Positions 1 to 13,004 of a DNA stretch of 64,000 nt are shown here, in pieces (position 1 is the first letter of the stretch; each line of letters begins with the position of its first letter). Origin of the DNA: Eleginops maclovinus (taxonomy: Eukaryota; Chordata; Actinopteri; Perciformes; Eleginopidae); contig NC_086370.1 of NCBI RefSeq assembly GCF_036324505.1, positions 6,690,012 to 6,754,011 of the forward strand, written 5' to 3'. A model generated the notes under the pieces. That model did not search any database. It had not been told where the DNA came from and was given only the letters and a program-made list of their open reading frames with translations. Both the position numbers and the translations under genes were made by a program.

Positions 1-2730
1 TAAATTTTACATAATCTGTGAGCACCAAGGTTTACTTTATTAGATTTACAGCATGGTAAACAAGAGAGACAGGAAAGAAAGGGGTGACTGCATCCATTTG
101 AAGCAGCCATAAGTCAAAATATGTGTTCAATCCGCAATTATTTATATTCATATAGTCGGTAAGGGTCTACCACGGTGGCCGACAGGGGCAAACACATTAC
201 AACTGCCCAAAACATTTTCATTAGGAGAAACTCGCTGCAGTTTCAAAAACGCTGCAAATTAAAAATGTAAAAATGTACCAAAACATGCAAATGATTTCAA
301 ACAACCTTCACCAACTTCACAAAAAAATGCGCAGTGTTTATTAAAAGCGGTCTATAAATGAAACGTTGCAAAGACGATACGCTGCAAATAAAATAAAAAA
401 ACGCTACAAGAAACTGAAAACACAATGGAAACAGGGGACACTAAAAACTGATGCACACAGCTGGAACTGGAGCGCTTGTTGAATTTCAGGGATTATGAAG
501 TTGGCTTGGTATCGTTTTCACAGAGTTAGTCTGTTTCATAATTCTAAATGTTGGTATGTTTGAAATGACTAAGTTAGCTGTGTTAGCTAGCTAGCTTAGA
601 GCAGATCTGCAATATGTCTGGATTCATGCGATCACATTGGTAAAATAAGCCAATACATTTTAGGTTACATTTTCAGTAACAGTTGGCCACTTTCAGAATC
701 CCCTAACGTAAACCACCACTCCGGTCCAGCTGTGTGCGTCACTTTTTTGTGTACCCTCGTTTTCGTTGTGTTTTGAGCATTTTTTATTTCCAGTGCTTTG
801 CTATGCAGTGCTTTTAGTAAATGCGCATGTGTTGTCAAGTTGGTGAAGATGTTTCTATGTTTGCATGTGTTTTGGCACATTGTGTTTTTTCAATGGAAGT
901 GTTTTGGCTGTTGTAGCACATGCCGGCCACCGAGTCCACCGATCACAAGAAGAATATTTAAAGTTGTAAATATTGTCATTGGAAATCCATTGCTCACTGT
1001 CTGCTAATTTAGTTTGTCAAAAACTGCACACTGTCCAATGTTCTGTATTTTTCCTGCACCTTTCTGTTGTATATGCTTGTTTTCATTACCTAACAGTCTA
1101 CGGAATAAAACGAGCCCCTACCTTTTTCTGTTTAGTTTTCACCCGTTTTCCTTTTAGTTATGCCAAATAGGCTCGAAGCTAGGTAAATGGTTTTAAAGAG
1201 GACAAAGAGAGGTGGTGTGTCTGTATGCAGTGTGTCGTAAAACGTGTGTTATTAACGGTCTTGGTTCAGTCATTTTAATAATGGTTTAAATAAACAATTT
1301 GATAGTATTTCCCATCTTTGCTGAGCTGAGTTTTGTGAGAAAGGAACTAAAGGCCTGTCTCATACTGCTGCTTTTTCCCAAATACATACCAGTAGAGTTC
1401 AATGCTTGAAGCAAATAAAACCCGGGCTATTGAATGCAATTTTACTGTACATACATGACAGGGGGATGTTTTGATTCTCAACCCATCCAGCTCAGATTGC
1501 TGGGTTTTAGTATGCCCAATCTATCCCTTTACCCCCCTCTCATTCAGCTTCTCTGCTCCCATTTCCACCACTTTTCTTCTCTCCCATTCCCCTGTGTCCC
1601 TCTCCTGCACTGCAGTGTATCATTGCTGCTTGGCTGGCCTCTGCGTAAACCCTGGGCTCGTTGAGCAGCCCTGCTTACTCTCACCCTCGGCCTCCCTGTC
1701 GCCAAGCGAGCCTCCGGAAAGTTCTCCTTCGCTCAGAGCGCTGGCATCGAGAGCCAAATCCATGTATGTGTTTATGGAGTTCTGACAAATTCCTTCCTCC
1801 TCGCTCCCTCTCTTGCGTTGCAGACTTGACATGCAAGCATTATATTTAATCCCTCATTCCCTGTGCAGGCAGAGGCAGTGTGGTGGAGCAGCCATGGGGC
1901 CTGGAGCTGGAGCTATGGCCTCTGTGGTGGCTGGTGCACCATTATGGAGGCAGCAGGACAGGCGAGCGATGGGTCCAGATAGGCCTTGTGGTGGAGCTAT
2001 GGGATATGTGGTGGAGATGTATTTTCTTACAGCGGGGTACTGCATGGGTCACTGGCATTTGGAATACTGGACTCTCTTTAATGAATTGAATTATAAATAA
2101 ATCCTCAAATCTACTGCGTGTTAGATTCTCGCGCAGATAGAAAAAAAGAAAAGGGGGGTCTGTGTCTGCTTTTGTGTTAACTAGACTCAGTGATACAAAG
2201 CCACATCACGGCTAAAGTAAAGCATAAAGATGCATAGTAAAGTTACCACACATAACGGTATACCACATATGAAGCTATAATTATAAATCAGTCCCAAAAC
2301 GACCCTGTTAGGAGACAGTTATGTCTTTGACCTGAGGTAAAATTACAGTCACAAAAAAGCCCTTAAAGCACTTCAACAGTAGTCCACCATATTGAGCTGA
2401 TTAAGAAATGTCACTTTTTGAAAACACTTTGAAAAGCAGCACAATAATTAAACTGACTTTAAATGTTAAAACAAGAACAAGAGCCTCAGGATGATTCACA
2501 CAGTGTCCCTGTTTAATCATCTAAGAGCATCTGAAAACCCATTTCAGAAGGGTTCACTATGTAAGAAATGTAACTTTCCCAAACAGAAGATTAGACATTA
2601 ACTTAAGTAACGCATGAGCAGGTTCGCTGAAGAGTTTGCCCAAAGTTTTGTTTTTTAAGTTCCCTACATGACTACTACGAAGACTTTCCATGTGTTTAAC
2701 CAAGTCCCACAGCAAGACTGTAACATGTGC
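1..2730. other. Intergenic, no gene recognised
   Basis: No reading frame here shows a recognisable domain or splice-linked exon. Two GC-richer patches stand out from the AT-rich background: about 1470-1770, and about 1870-2020, where a degenerate GTGGTGGAGC-type motif recurs (near 1881, 1989 and 2010). Either could be a short imperfect tandem repeat or a non-coding conserved element; sequence alone does not decide. Confidence 0.5.
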
Positions 2731-2739
2731 TGTTATTTT

Positions 2740-3240
2740 TGTAGGTAGTGATGGACAGTACCTAGTACATTTTCTCAAGGACATTGTTACATACAATGTA
2801 CTTGTGCTTGAATATTTCAATATTGACAGCTACTCTATTCTCCTGATCCACTACAATTCAGAGGGAAATATTATACTTTAACTGAACTACTTTTTTCTGA
2901 CAGCTGTAGTGACTTGACTTCTGAATATTCAGATGAACAATATAAGAAATAACAAATGAATTAATGTTTTTATAGGACACGATAAACTTTATAGATCCCT
3001 TCGAGAAATTCACAAGATACATGGCAATATAGGCTTTGTTTAAAAAGCTGTGAATGCATTAGCTGTGCAATTATCAAATGCAATAATATGAGATCTATAT
3101 ATATTTATATATATTATTTTCAAATGAGTACTTTACTGTTTGTACCTTAAGAACATTATGATGCCATTGCTTTTGTACTGCTACTTGAAATGCAGGACCT
3201 TTACTACTACTAGTAAGTACTTAATAGTACTAGTATTGTT
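2740..3240 (-). repeat. Decayed dispersed repeat (AGTA/GTACTT-rich family)
   Basis: The segment is rich in AGTAC/GTACTT words (for example near 2755-2800 and 3125-3235) and resembles, in the opposite orientation, the repeat at 32285-32720. It looks like an old copy of the teleost dispersed family built on 'agtaaaagtactt' words. A short stretch near 2975-3005 resembles the 3' tail of a fish LINE in antisense. Boundaries are approximate and the family name is not known to me. Confidence 0.4.
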
Positions 3241-3359
3241 GACCTCCACCTGGATTCATCTTCTTCTTATTTATAGACACATGCATTTTCAAGCATTTGG
3301 ACTAGCTATGTTGTAAATGTATTATCGTTTTAATTTACAGAAAACATCTATTGCACTTC

Positions 3360-3565
3360 TGTGCATCCTAGGAGAGAGATCCCTCCTCTGTTGCTCTCCC
3401 CGAGGTTTCTTACATTTCTCGGTTTCTTTGGAAGTTTTTCCTTGTCCGATTTGAGGGTCAAAGGACAGAGGGTGTCGTATTCATATTCTGTACAAACTTC
3501 AAAGTCTACTCAGACAAATGCAGAATGTGTGATATTGGGCTATATAAATAAACTTTGATTGATAC
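3360..3565 (+). repeat. Teleost dispersed repeat with GGGCTATATAAATAAA-type tail
   Basis: The segment runs from a 'GATCCCTCCTCTGTTGCTCT' block through 'GAGGTTTCTTACATTTCTC' and 'GGACAGAGGGTGTCGTAT' to a tail of GGGCTATATAAATAAACTTTGATTGAT. I recognise this order of blocks as a very abundant fish interspersed repeat ending in a short AATAAA-like tail, consistent with retroposition. A 65-codon open frame across it is incidental. Confidence 0.6.
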
Positions 3566-3569
3566 TTTT

Positions 3570-6540
3570 TAGTACTATTTTTTACTGAGGTAAAACATCT
3601 TTGGCCACTGTTTTCAAACTGACTTCAAGTTGCAGGCTGTAAAACCAAAATAATACACTTAAAGATGCTAAATCGCTCAGAGACGAGGGGAATTACAGAG
3701 TTGGGTGATATATCTCTTCAGGGTCATCCTTGTTAGTTATTCCTTTTATCATCTGGCTCACTATACATTTTTAAGTATTGATGAGCAACTTCAAACATCC
3801 TTGCTTCTGCGTCAGTGTTAGTAACGCAATTAATCATTGGCTAGAAACTGTAACCGCAGTGACGAAATGCAAAACTGGAACAATGAAAAACACCAGCAGC
3901 TCCTTCCCTTTACTGTCATGCAAGGCGTGGAGCGAAACAATGAGAACCAGAAAGAGAATGAGATGAAGTCAAGACAAGACAGCGAGAACTGAGGCTGTTT
4001 TGCGGTTTCCTTTTTAAGCGGCTTTCCGAGAAGAGTGAATCAGCGAGGGGTGACCACAAAGGAGCCCAGATCTTCATCCAGCCCCCGGATCTCTTCTAGG
4101 ACACCAGTGAACTGTCCCCCCCCCCCCCCCCCCCCCCCCCCCTCTGCTTCCCTGTGATTCACACAGCTGGGCAACCCACCCAGGCCGTGAGAGGTTCAAT
4201 GGTTTTGTTAATGTGATGACATATTTCCTCTGGTCCCTATACGCTGTTTACATGCTGCTGACATGTTTTATTTTGTCTGGCAACTATGACACATGTAACC
4301 CCGCTCCGGGGATAGAAACACAATATATGAGCTGCAGTGGTGTTGAATGATATCCTTTGACATTCTATAAATGTTGAAGGAATGTCATATAGGAATGTTT
4401 ACATTACTTTAGGTCAAGCGCAGTGCCTTACTGCGCCTTTTAGGGGAAATTTCCACTTTCTGTACACCATATTCATTTACTAACTCTTTAGAGAGAACTT
4501 TTATCATCAAGCAATGCAATAGTTTCAGCTTCAGTGGAAATCAGTTATTTTAGCTTCTGTTTCTTGTAATCTTTGTTTCCCCAGAAAATGTTCTTGGAGG
4601 TCCGTGTTCTTTTCTCGGTTCGGCTTCACATCCTGCATGGGAGCTGCCCAAATCTACCACAGGTCATTGAGCAACTCCACTGGAGTTGTTGGGTAACTTG
4701 CTCAAAGGCATCTGCAGATCTGAACCTGTGACCTCATTGACTTCATCTTACATTTTTCTATCCACCCAGTACCAAGGTAATCTCACTCACACTAAATACT
4801 GTGCGTTAATTATTTCTCTGAAGCTTAGAATCATAATGAACTGGTTTTTTTTTGTTCTATTCACCCCTTATTATCAATGATAAATGAATGTATCATAATA
4901 ATAGGTATTGTCTTTATGTCACTGGGTAACAAGTTGCTTCGTTATTATGAACACGTACACTGGTTTATTTTGAGTCAGTCCCACATACACTGTCCTGCTG
5001 CCCCAAATACTCCTTAGAGCACCAAGTGTGTATTAATACACACCTTAAAATACTCCCCCACAAATTCACTATTTCCTCCTGTTTGAAAAACATTGCCTCA
5101 TAACTATAGCTACTAGCCGTTTTGAAAATGATTTGTGTTTCTTTAACATTAAACTAAATATGTTCATCTTTAAAGATTTGCATCTTCAGTTGTAATAAAT
5201 GGTAAAGTGTGAAAATATTGAAACGTACACTAACTTACCATTGGTTTGTGTATTTACAAATGGATTTAGACATAAACACACTTTTGAACAGTTTTATATT
5301 CAAGAAGTTACAAACAGATTTAACTGTGAACCTCATTCTGATGCTGTTACCATGCTGCCAGAACTCAGCATTACTTTAATTGTTACAATTATAGATTAAC
5401 TGAAATGAAAGATGGCCAAAACTACAAAAACAAGTTTTGTGTGCCACATACAGTATATCTTTAAAGAGGTTATTCTCATCTTACTTTTTAAATTGTTTTT
5501 CTATATCTTTGGTCACTTTCGCTTTAATTAGCAATCTTTTGTCTTTTTTCCCAAATATATATTTTTTACATTTAATATATTGTACATACATAACTGAACC
5601 TTACCCCAAATTGGACATACAACAGTGTATAATATAAAAAATACAGAAATATCTCGAACAATCAATTTTTTTTTAAAAACGAAGTTTTAAAGGAACTATA
5701 TTTATAATGAAAATGAAATGTATGTAAAAAGACACATTACTCAGAATAGATCAGTCATTTTTTTATCACTTTAATTTAACACTTTCATCAAATTCTTAAA
5801 ACATTTCCTAGATGTCGTTAAACGCTTAAGCTTTCTTCATGACTTTTTAAACATTTTAAACCAATGGTCGAGAGATTGGTTTACCAACATTCTTCCAGCA
5901 CAGAGTGATCGAGCGCCTGGCTTACAGTGACACAGGTCCACCATTTTTCTTTCTCTATAACATACAGAACCATTAGTACCTATTCTACCAACTGAACACC
6001 ATATGGTATCCTTTAAAAGCACTTAGATTGAGTTACATTATCAGTTAAAGTGACATTTATTTGGATGAACATGAGCTTGGACTCTCTCCACAGTGTTCTG
6101 CATACACCGCCATGTATTTCAGTGCCCTGTACTCAGCCCCTGATGACCTGACGGATGCATGCACAGGTCAGACACTGCACTTCCCTCTGCAGCTGCAGCC
6201 ATGCTGTGAGCCACGCTGCTTGAATGCACACAGTCATTCTGCTGCCTGTTGAATGTATATTTGTGGAGGGATCTGTATAGTCTACTGTCCAAACTTTGTC
6301 TTGCACCGTCTCTTTGAGGATGTGTGAGGTCCGCGTGTTTTGGTAGAACCAGGGTCAGAATTTTGACCCTCTCTCTGGATGGGTGTCAAGGTAGATTTCT
6401 GTGCATTATTCAGACTGTATATAAATATAAAAAAGACTCTAGTAAATAAAGCAAATCGCTTTGCTCGTTGAGACTCTTTAAAGGGATTCCTACGGTGTCC
6501 TACAAGTGCAAATGTGCTTCGACAGCCGTACATATTTATA
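3570..6540. other. Intergenic, no gene recognised
   Basis: AT-rich DNA without coding signal apart from short chance frames. It contains the 27-base C run at 4116-4142 and, near 4560-4760, a segment around 'TTGGGTAACTTGCTCAAAG' that resembles a common fish dispersed repeat fragment. No RNA gene or promoter signature was seen. Confidence 0.5.
4116..4142 (+). repeat. Poly-C homopolymer, 27 bases
   Basis: An uninterrupted run of 27 C, flanked by ACTGT and TCTGCTTCC. On the - strand it is a G27 tract able to form G-quadruplex structure. Length will be error-prone in sequencing. Confidence 0.95.
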
Positions 6541-6559
6541 TTAGGAGAAATGCGCTGCA

Positions 6560-6860
6560 GCTTTGCAAATGAACTCTTTTCCTACATCTGAAGTGCAACC
6601 AACAGTAATAAGCTATCATTAGGCTACAAGCAAACTACAACGGCCAAATAAAGGCAGACTAGTTTTCAGCGAGATGTTGTTTAATGACCCACACAACCTT
6701 TGTTGTCTTATTGAGCCACTTGCTAGCAACCGGCTAACAGCAATGTTAAGCACAGACTTTATTTCAGACATTTTTACAAAAACGTATTTGACTATGACAA
6801 AAGTCAAAAATGCTATCTAATCTCCTGGGTTTTAGGACTCATTCCTGTTCAGACGATGAA
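6560..6860 (+). repeat. Dispersed repeat copy A (TTTAGGACTCATTCCTG family)
   Basis: Contains TTTAGGACTCATTCCTG at 6831-6847, shared with copies at about 24405-24470 and 57370-57870. Upstream words such as 'CACTTGCTAGCAAC' also resemble the 57-kb copy. No coding function is inferred; it is likely a relic of a non-autonomous transposon. Confidence 0.45.
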
Positions 6861-6864
6861 TGGA

Positions 6865-8026
6865 AGACAGATTTTGTGGACCCACAGAATGTGATTTGTT
6901 ATTTTTGTATACCCAAGGGAGCTTCTTTTGTAAAGTTCTCAGTTGTGAAACAGAAAAAGTCTCCATATACTCAGAACATTCCCTTGGGCGCTCTTAATTT
7001 CATCTGTAACATCTTTCCCAATTCATTGTCTATGGAGCAGATCCACACGTTATACTTAACAACATTAACAATATGAGTTTTAGCATTTTTCTTTTTTCTT
7101 TTTGGGTACAGATGTTCGTTTTTACTTTTGACCTGATTTAGAACATGAATTTTAAAGATGGGAGTAGTTCCGCTCAACTAGTTTGTATAATTGGTAAGGC
7201 TATGTAACACTCTTTGTTAAAAAAAGTGTTGCTTTGTTGGCTGAATTGCTTATTTAAATTGGGAACATGAAATAATTGAATTGGTGTTTTTCTCTTCTTG
7301 TTTTACAAGACGATTATTATATCCCAAATTAAAAGCAGAGCTGAATCACAGCCCCATGTGTCTTACGCTCTATATCTCGGCGGTGGATGTGAAGACACGG
7401 ACAGTTCACTTGGGACCTGCTGTGCTTGGGCGTGTGAGGAATGGTGTGACGGTGGGAGTAAAGCACAGAGTGTTTGATTCTGCTTGTGGTCGAAAGCAGA
7501 GCGAGTCCTGCAACAGGAAATGACAGAACTGGGAGCAGAGGCTAAAAATAATGCCCGTTGTTAAAGGAGAATAGAGCTGGGGAGGCAACGGAGTACAGCA
7601 AATATTATTGCAATTAAACCGCAGGCCCAAAACCACGGCCTTCTTTTCAGAGAAAAACCCAGGTGGCTGCCAGGGGGAAAAGTGAGGAGATGGTGAGGAG
7701 GTGAAGTTCTCACAAACTGAGGCAAAGGTTGGGAGTTGGTGATGATGGTGATGGGCAGGGTGGGGGAGGTTTCTGAGTAAAATTCCTGTGAAGTTATGCC
7801 ACATTGCAATGACTCATAGAGGACAACATGCTTCTTTTTTTTTTTTTGGGGTCTTTTCGCAATGACTTCCAGCACCTCCTTCTTCTGACTTCACTATTGT
7901 TACCAAGAGAGGGAGGAGGGAGGAGGAGGGGACAAGGAGGGATGTAATGTTGGCATCAAACTGACACAAACACCACTCCAGTTCACCTCCCCCTTTCCTA
8001 ACCCCACTCACACACACTCACACACA

Positions 8027-8097
<71 letters not shown>

Positions 8098-9450
8098 CAA
8101 CACTGGCAAGCTCAACACACCCTGGCACTCAGCGGTGCCGAGCTAAGAATGGAGCGCTCCTTCGACTCACGCAATGTGGTGTGCTGAAATTTCGTGCAAT
8201 AAAAAACGTGATTGGGAAGATACCCATTAAAATGTGTGAGGAAAGAGGTGAAATCCTGCCAGCTAGCGAAGAATAAGAGAATAAGAAAGCAAAGAATAGG
8301 AGGAGGTTGGAATGCAAGGTAGAAAGAAAAGAATGAAAAATGAGATGAAGCAACGGAGGGGAGGTTGAGGGATATTCTCCTCGCTGACCACTGGATACCC
8401 TGCCACCCCTCTGCGAGAAAAAAAAGCACATTTTGGCTTCTTTTGTGCTCTTTCGCACTCCTCTTTTTCAAATCCTGTTTTCATTTAGCACATGGCAGTG
8501 CTCCCTCAAACTCTTGAGTTTCCCAAACCAAGAGCTATTTCCTGATTCACTCCCTCTCTCATATAATTATTCTGCTGGACCGTGTTCATCACTTCTGTTT
8601 TTTCAGGACTTCTTTTCCAGCACTGGCTGTTCTGTACTCGGGGTGACATCACAGCCTCAATGGGGCAAAGGCAGTCCAACTCGTACTAAAGGTCAGAGGT
8701 CAGGGCTGCTCCCACTCGTTCACACATACTTAATCCCTATTTGCGCTAGAATTATATGTAGACCTGATGTCATTTTATAAAAAAAACAATAAGATTAACT
8801 GGCTGAATGTCCTTGAATACGATCATTTAAGGCAAAGATTTTAGTGAAAACATCTTGAAAAATACAAAAACACGCAGGATTAGCTTTTTCTTCTTTAATA
8901 TGTGTATTACTGGTTGTAGGGGTGTATTAGGAGAGATGGGGCTCTAAAGACATTTTCTGAGTTCAAGCGGGTCACATGGTTAATATGTTAAGGGCCCTTG
9001 TTAAAGGCTGCGGTATTCACCTCATAAAGGGCCTCATTGTTCCCCATTCACACACACAGTGGCGCACACACACTGAGGCTTTTTATGCCATAACTATTCT
9101 GAATCACTCGTAATGTGCCCTCAAGACTGCTGTTAAAAGTGCACGCTCAGTCGCAAGGGGCATTAGCGGGGCATTTTAGCAACTCAACCTGCGCACTGTG
9201 TGTTTTCTAGCCCTTCTTCCTGTTTTTGGTGTTTGACGTGTTAAGCTGCGTTGACGACCGGCTCTCGCTCACTCCCTCCTTCCCTGCCTGCCTCCCTCCC
9301 AGCTGTGTGCTTCTGTCCTGGTTCCAGCTGTTGGGGTGTGGCTGCTGCTGGCACCACGAGAAACGTCCACGAAATCGGGGGAAGTTGTGCTCATTAATTG
9401 ACTGTTGAAGAGATAAGAGGCAGGCTGTTGACAGACATATAGGCACACTC
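6865..9450. other. Intergenic, no gene recognised
   Basis: Overlapping open frames of 100-130 codons near 7406-7875 and 8112-8484 lie in purine/pyrimidine-skewed DNA and have low-complexity translations with no domain. They are treated as chance. The interval contains the CA-rich array at 8007-8098. Confidence 0.5.
8007..8098 (+). repeat. Imperfect (CA)n microsatellite
   Basis: CA repeats interrupted by CT and TA variants (ACTCACACAC, CATACACACA), about 90 bp. The interruptions suggest an old, relatively stable array. Confidence 0.95.
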
Positions 9451-9453
9451 GCA

Positions 9454-9645
<192 letters not shown>

Positions 9646-10139
9646 CAATGATTAGGTTACGTTAGGAAACTCATGTGCAAATGGGATTTTAATTTAGAGG
9701 GTAATAACATCAGACAATTAAACTACCAACACATGTTCACACCATGTATCAGTCACAGTTACATCTAGATAATATTTTATGAAACTGCACATATTTTTTG
9801 GTATGTTTTACGCAAATTATGTTTTTGTTGCCCTCTAGGGATCAAACATCATCAAATCAGTAACAAGGACCGATTTTGGAGGCGTCATGAAGTAGCATTG
9901 GATAATGGGAGTTTGTCATTTGCGTCATCACTTCATTCCGGTAAGGATTTTGTTTTCATTGTTCAGGTGGTTTTTACTTTGAACCGAATTATCCCTAGTG
10001 TCCACTCCAAAACAAACATTTTAAATCATTGTGTCTAGATGTTGTTTGACAACAACAACAACAGTGGCATGACAAGCAACCAAATCAAATGGACTATTAA
10101 CTGAAAATGATAGATTTCTCTAGATTTAAAAAAAGTTAT

Positions 10140-10530
10140 TAATTTAAGAAGAAAGATGTTGTACTGTTAATCCCAATAATAATCTGTGATTAATCATGAT
10201 TCATTATGATCATAATTGGAGGTGAATTTTTTGCCATCTCCCACTCCTGTGCAACTTTAAGAAACTGGTGCATGGTTCGCCAAAATACATCTCCTCCGTC
10301 TTCAGCTCAACTTAAGTACAATTGTGCCGTTACACCAAGGTAGTGGTAGTTTTTCTGTAGACGCCATTCATTGTTATACATGGAACATGTGGCGATTCCT
10401 CCGCTTTCTTTGCCATTTTTACTACCATGTCATTTGTGGTAGACATCAGTGCTAATATAACAGGTCAAATGAACAGGTAAACAGGGTAATGTGATTAATT
10501 TTGCATGCATTAGCGTGTTAACGTTGACTA
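10140..10530. repeat. Possible transposon relic bounded by GTGATTAAT words
   Basis: 'GTGATTAATCATG' near 10187 and 'GTGATTAATTTTGCATGC' near 10492 flank about 300 bp, with a 'TTAGCGTGTTAACG' end at about 10511-10524. These resemble terminal words of a widespread fish non-autonomous element (antisense form TTAACGCnnTAATG). The copy is decayed and the boundaries are guesses. Confidence 0.3.
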
Positions 10531-12964
10531 GTAAGAGCACAACTCACATTTGTTTTAACATAGGACGTGTCACACAAAAAAACTAAAAGAGGAAAAGAGG
10601 AAAATTGTTTTCCTCTGGATTTGTTACATTTAAATACTGTCAGAAATAAACGAAATCATTATTTTTTATAACTTCTTATCGAGAAAAACAAAACTAAGTC
10701 TGACAAGCCAACTTTTGATACTTCCAGTTTCTGATACTCAAAGGGAGCATTTTTTATTTGAACCCAAAAGTATTATTAAAGACACAGTCATACTTATTTG
10801 ATTGTAAGAGATTGGAACCATTCATTGCCCGCCAATCATAGCCATGGCAGTGGCCGCAGGGTAAAACGGGGACAGCAGATTGTATATAGGACCAATCATA
10901 CCAGCATTTATGACATGATATTTCACATTTAATGGAACTGTAGCAGTGCTTTGATGTCGGGGTGGTCACATTATGAGTCGAATTGAGTCCAAAATGCTAG
11001 AAGCTATCTACCTCATACCGTTTTATATGACTGTCCTTTGGCTGAGTCATATAAGCAATGTAAAAAATAATGGTTTAATGGTTTGGATGTCAATTTTGAT
11101 ACAGGGGCAGATCAATTGCATTATTGGGTGTTCTTTCTTTTTCTACTGTGTTCTTGTTTTATTTGTGGATTGGAAACTTCCAATACTCTTCATACTGCAA
11201 ACTTTCACTACTCTCTTCCAAGGCCACTACTTTTTACACCACAGTTGGCCAAAACGTGTGTTTTTAATTATGTGCTGTAGCCATAAAGGGTATTTAGGAC
11301 TCCTTTAAAGGTTTCTCAATTAATTGTTGAAACATTGGATTAAAAAACAGCAGACGCTGTGTTTCAAACCAACTCATAACGTTAGCTTAATAAGATAGCT
11401 AGCAAGGTTCAGAAGAAAGCATACCCTGAGATGCAAACATTGCTAAGGCTAAATAACCCTCTCTTCCTATATATATATATATATTCCTCTTACTATATTT
11501 TGTATCCTAGATTTCCCCAACAGATGATCTGATTTTGGTTTGATGTGAGCAATGTAGGTAGTGAAGATAGCTTTTGGTACTATAATGACAAATGAATGTA
11601 AAGGAGGCTAGCATTCGTTGTTGAAAACCACGTTATACCCACCTTTGACTTGGAATTATGTACGTTTACATTTCGCAAACCCTCAGACTCTTTGTCAAAA
11701 ACAAACAGAAACAGAATTAAACAATGTAGGAATATTTCCGTCTTGCTGCTTTATATAAGTTGATGCTTTGCTGGAGTATGCAGTGTATAGAAAGACTTTA
11801 AAACCCTTCCAGCTTTCCTCTTCATGTTTTCACTTATAGCTGGTCTAAGAATAGCCTGCAGACTAGGCTACAATATGCACGGTAATAGCTGTAGAAAACC
11901 TATACCAGTCTCGAGGTCATGAAGTGTGAATGCAAGTGCTGATCTGAGTCGAGACAGCACAGGTTGCAAAGCAAAATATGTATGTGTGTTAAGTTGGAGA
12001 GCATGCATGTCTACATGAGTCTCAGTATGTGTGTGTGTCGCCTTACAGTGATTGGCTGGTGATGAACATGCATCTGCTACATGGGTTTAGCGTAGCGTGC
12101 CAGGGGTCCGAGCGGGGCTTAGCACAGATGACCATGATAAACAACAAGAGTCTAGTACAGACATGCAGGAGAGGCAGCAAGCAGCCTATTTAGACCAGCT
12201 GCCATCGCCATGGTTACGACCACCGACGCTGACACACCCCGCCTATGAAAAGCAAGTTGTTGCTCAAGAGGAAGCGCTTGACAATCAATGCAAATAGATA
12301 CTCACAAACAAGTTGCACAAGCAAAAAAGACATAACCAGAGGATTGTGGGGAAATGTTAATTGTGATGCTTTGAAAAAAATGAACTTTATACTGTATTGA
12401 AAAAGATCTACTAGCAATTGAACATTTGAAAAAGTAAAAGGTTGCTTGATTGTTCAAATTTTATTATGTTCAAATTAAGATGTTGGGCATAAGCTAGATA
12501 CCGTACATTAACAAGATATAGAATATAATTTTACTATAGAATGATTGTATTTTAAATTCAGCTGCTAAAATGCAAAGAGACCCGGCCCACACGTGCTAAC
12601 GTTTACAGATAACAGGTTTATTCAATTTCTTACACTTAGACTTACTTTTTATTCCTTGATAATTAGGGATTTGAAAAGAATAAAACAAAACAAAAAACCT
12701 CTCTTTCTACAGCCCAATTCATCTTTAAGAAGTAGGGAAATCAAAAATTGGACCGGCCTGCCATTGCTAGTGACGGCTGCTCTGCTAAGATTGGACCCGG
12801 GAGAGGATATAGGAAACGTTCGGTTTTTCACAACAAGCAGCTAAAATGATCCATTAAAACAATAAACAGATATATAGGAATATTTCCTCTTAGTTATTGC
12901 TCGTAAGATCATTTTTTACAGAATGACAAAATTCGGCAGAGACTGTTTTTAACCAACTCATAGC

Positions 12965-13004
12965 GTTAGGTTAGTTAGTTATTTAGTTAGTTAGTTAGTT
13001 AGCT
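12965..13004 (+). repeat. (TTAG)n tetranucleotide repeat
   Basis: Nine or so TTAG/TTAGG units with one TTATT interruption, in otherwise unique AT-rich DNA. Confidence 0.85.

Noticed and set aside
8112..8484. Three overlapping open frames of 73-119 codons on the - strand
   Set aside because: Three mutually overlapping frames in purine-skewed DNA are the signature of low stop density by composition, not coding.
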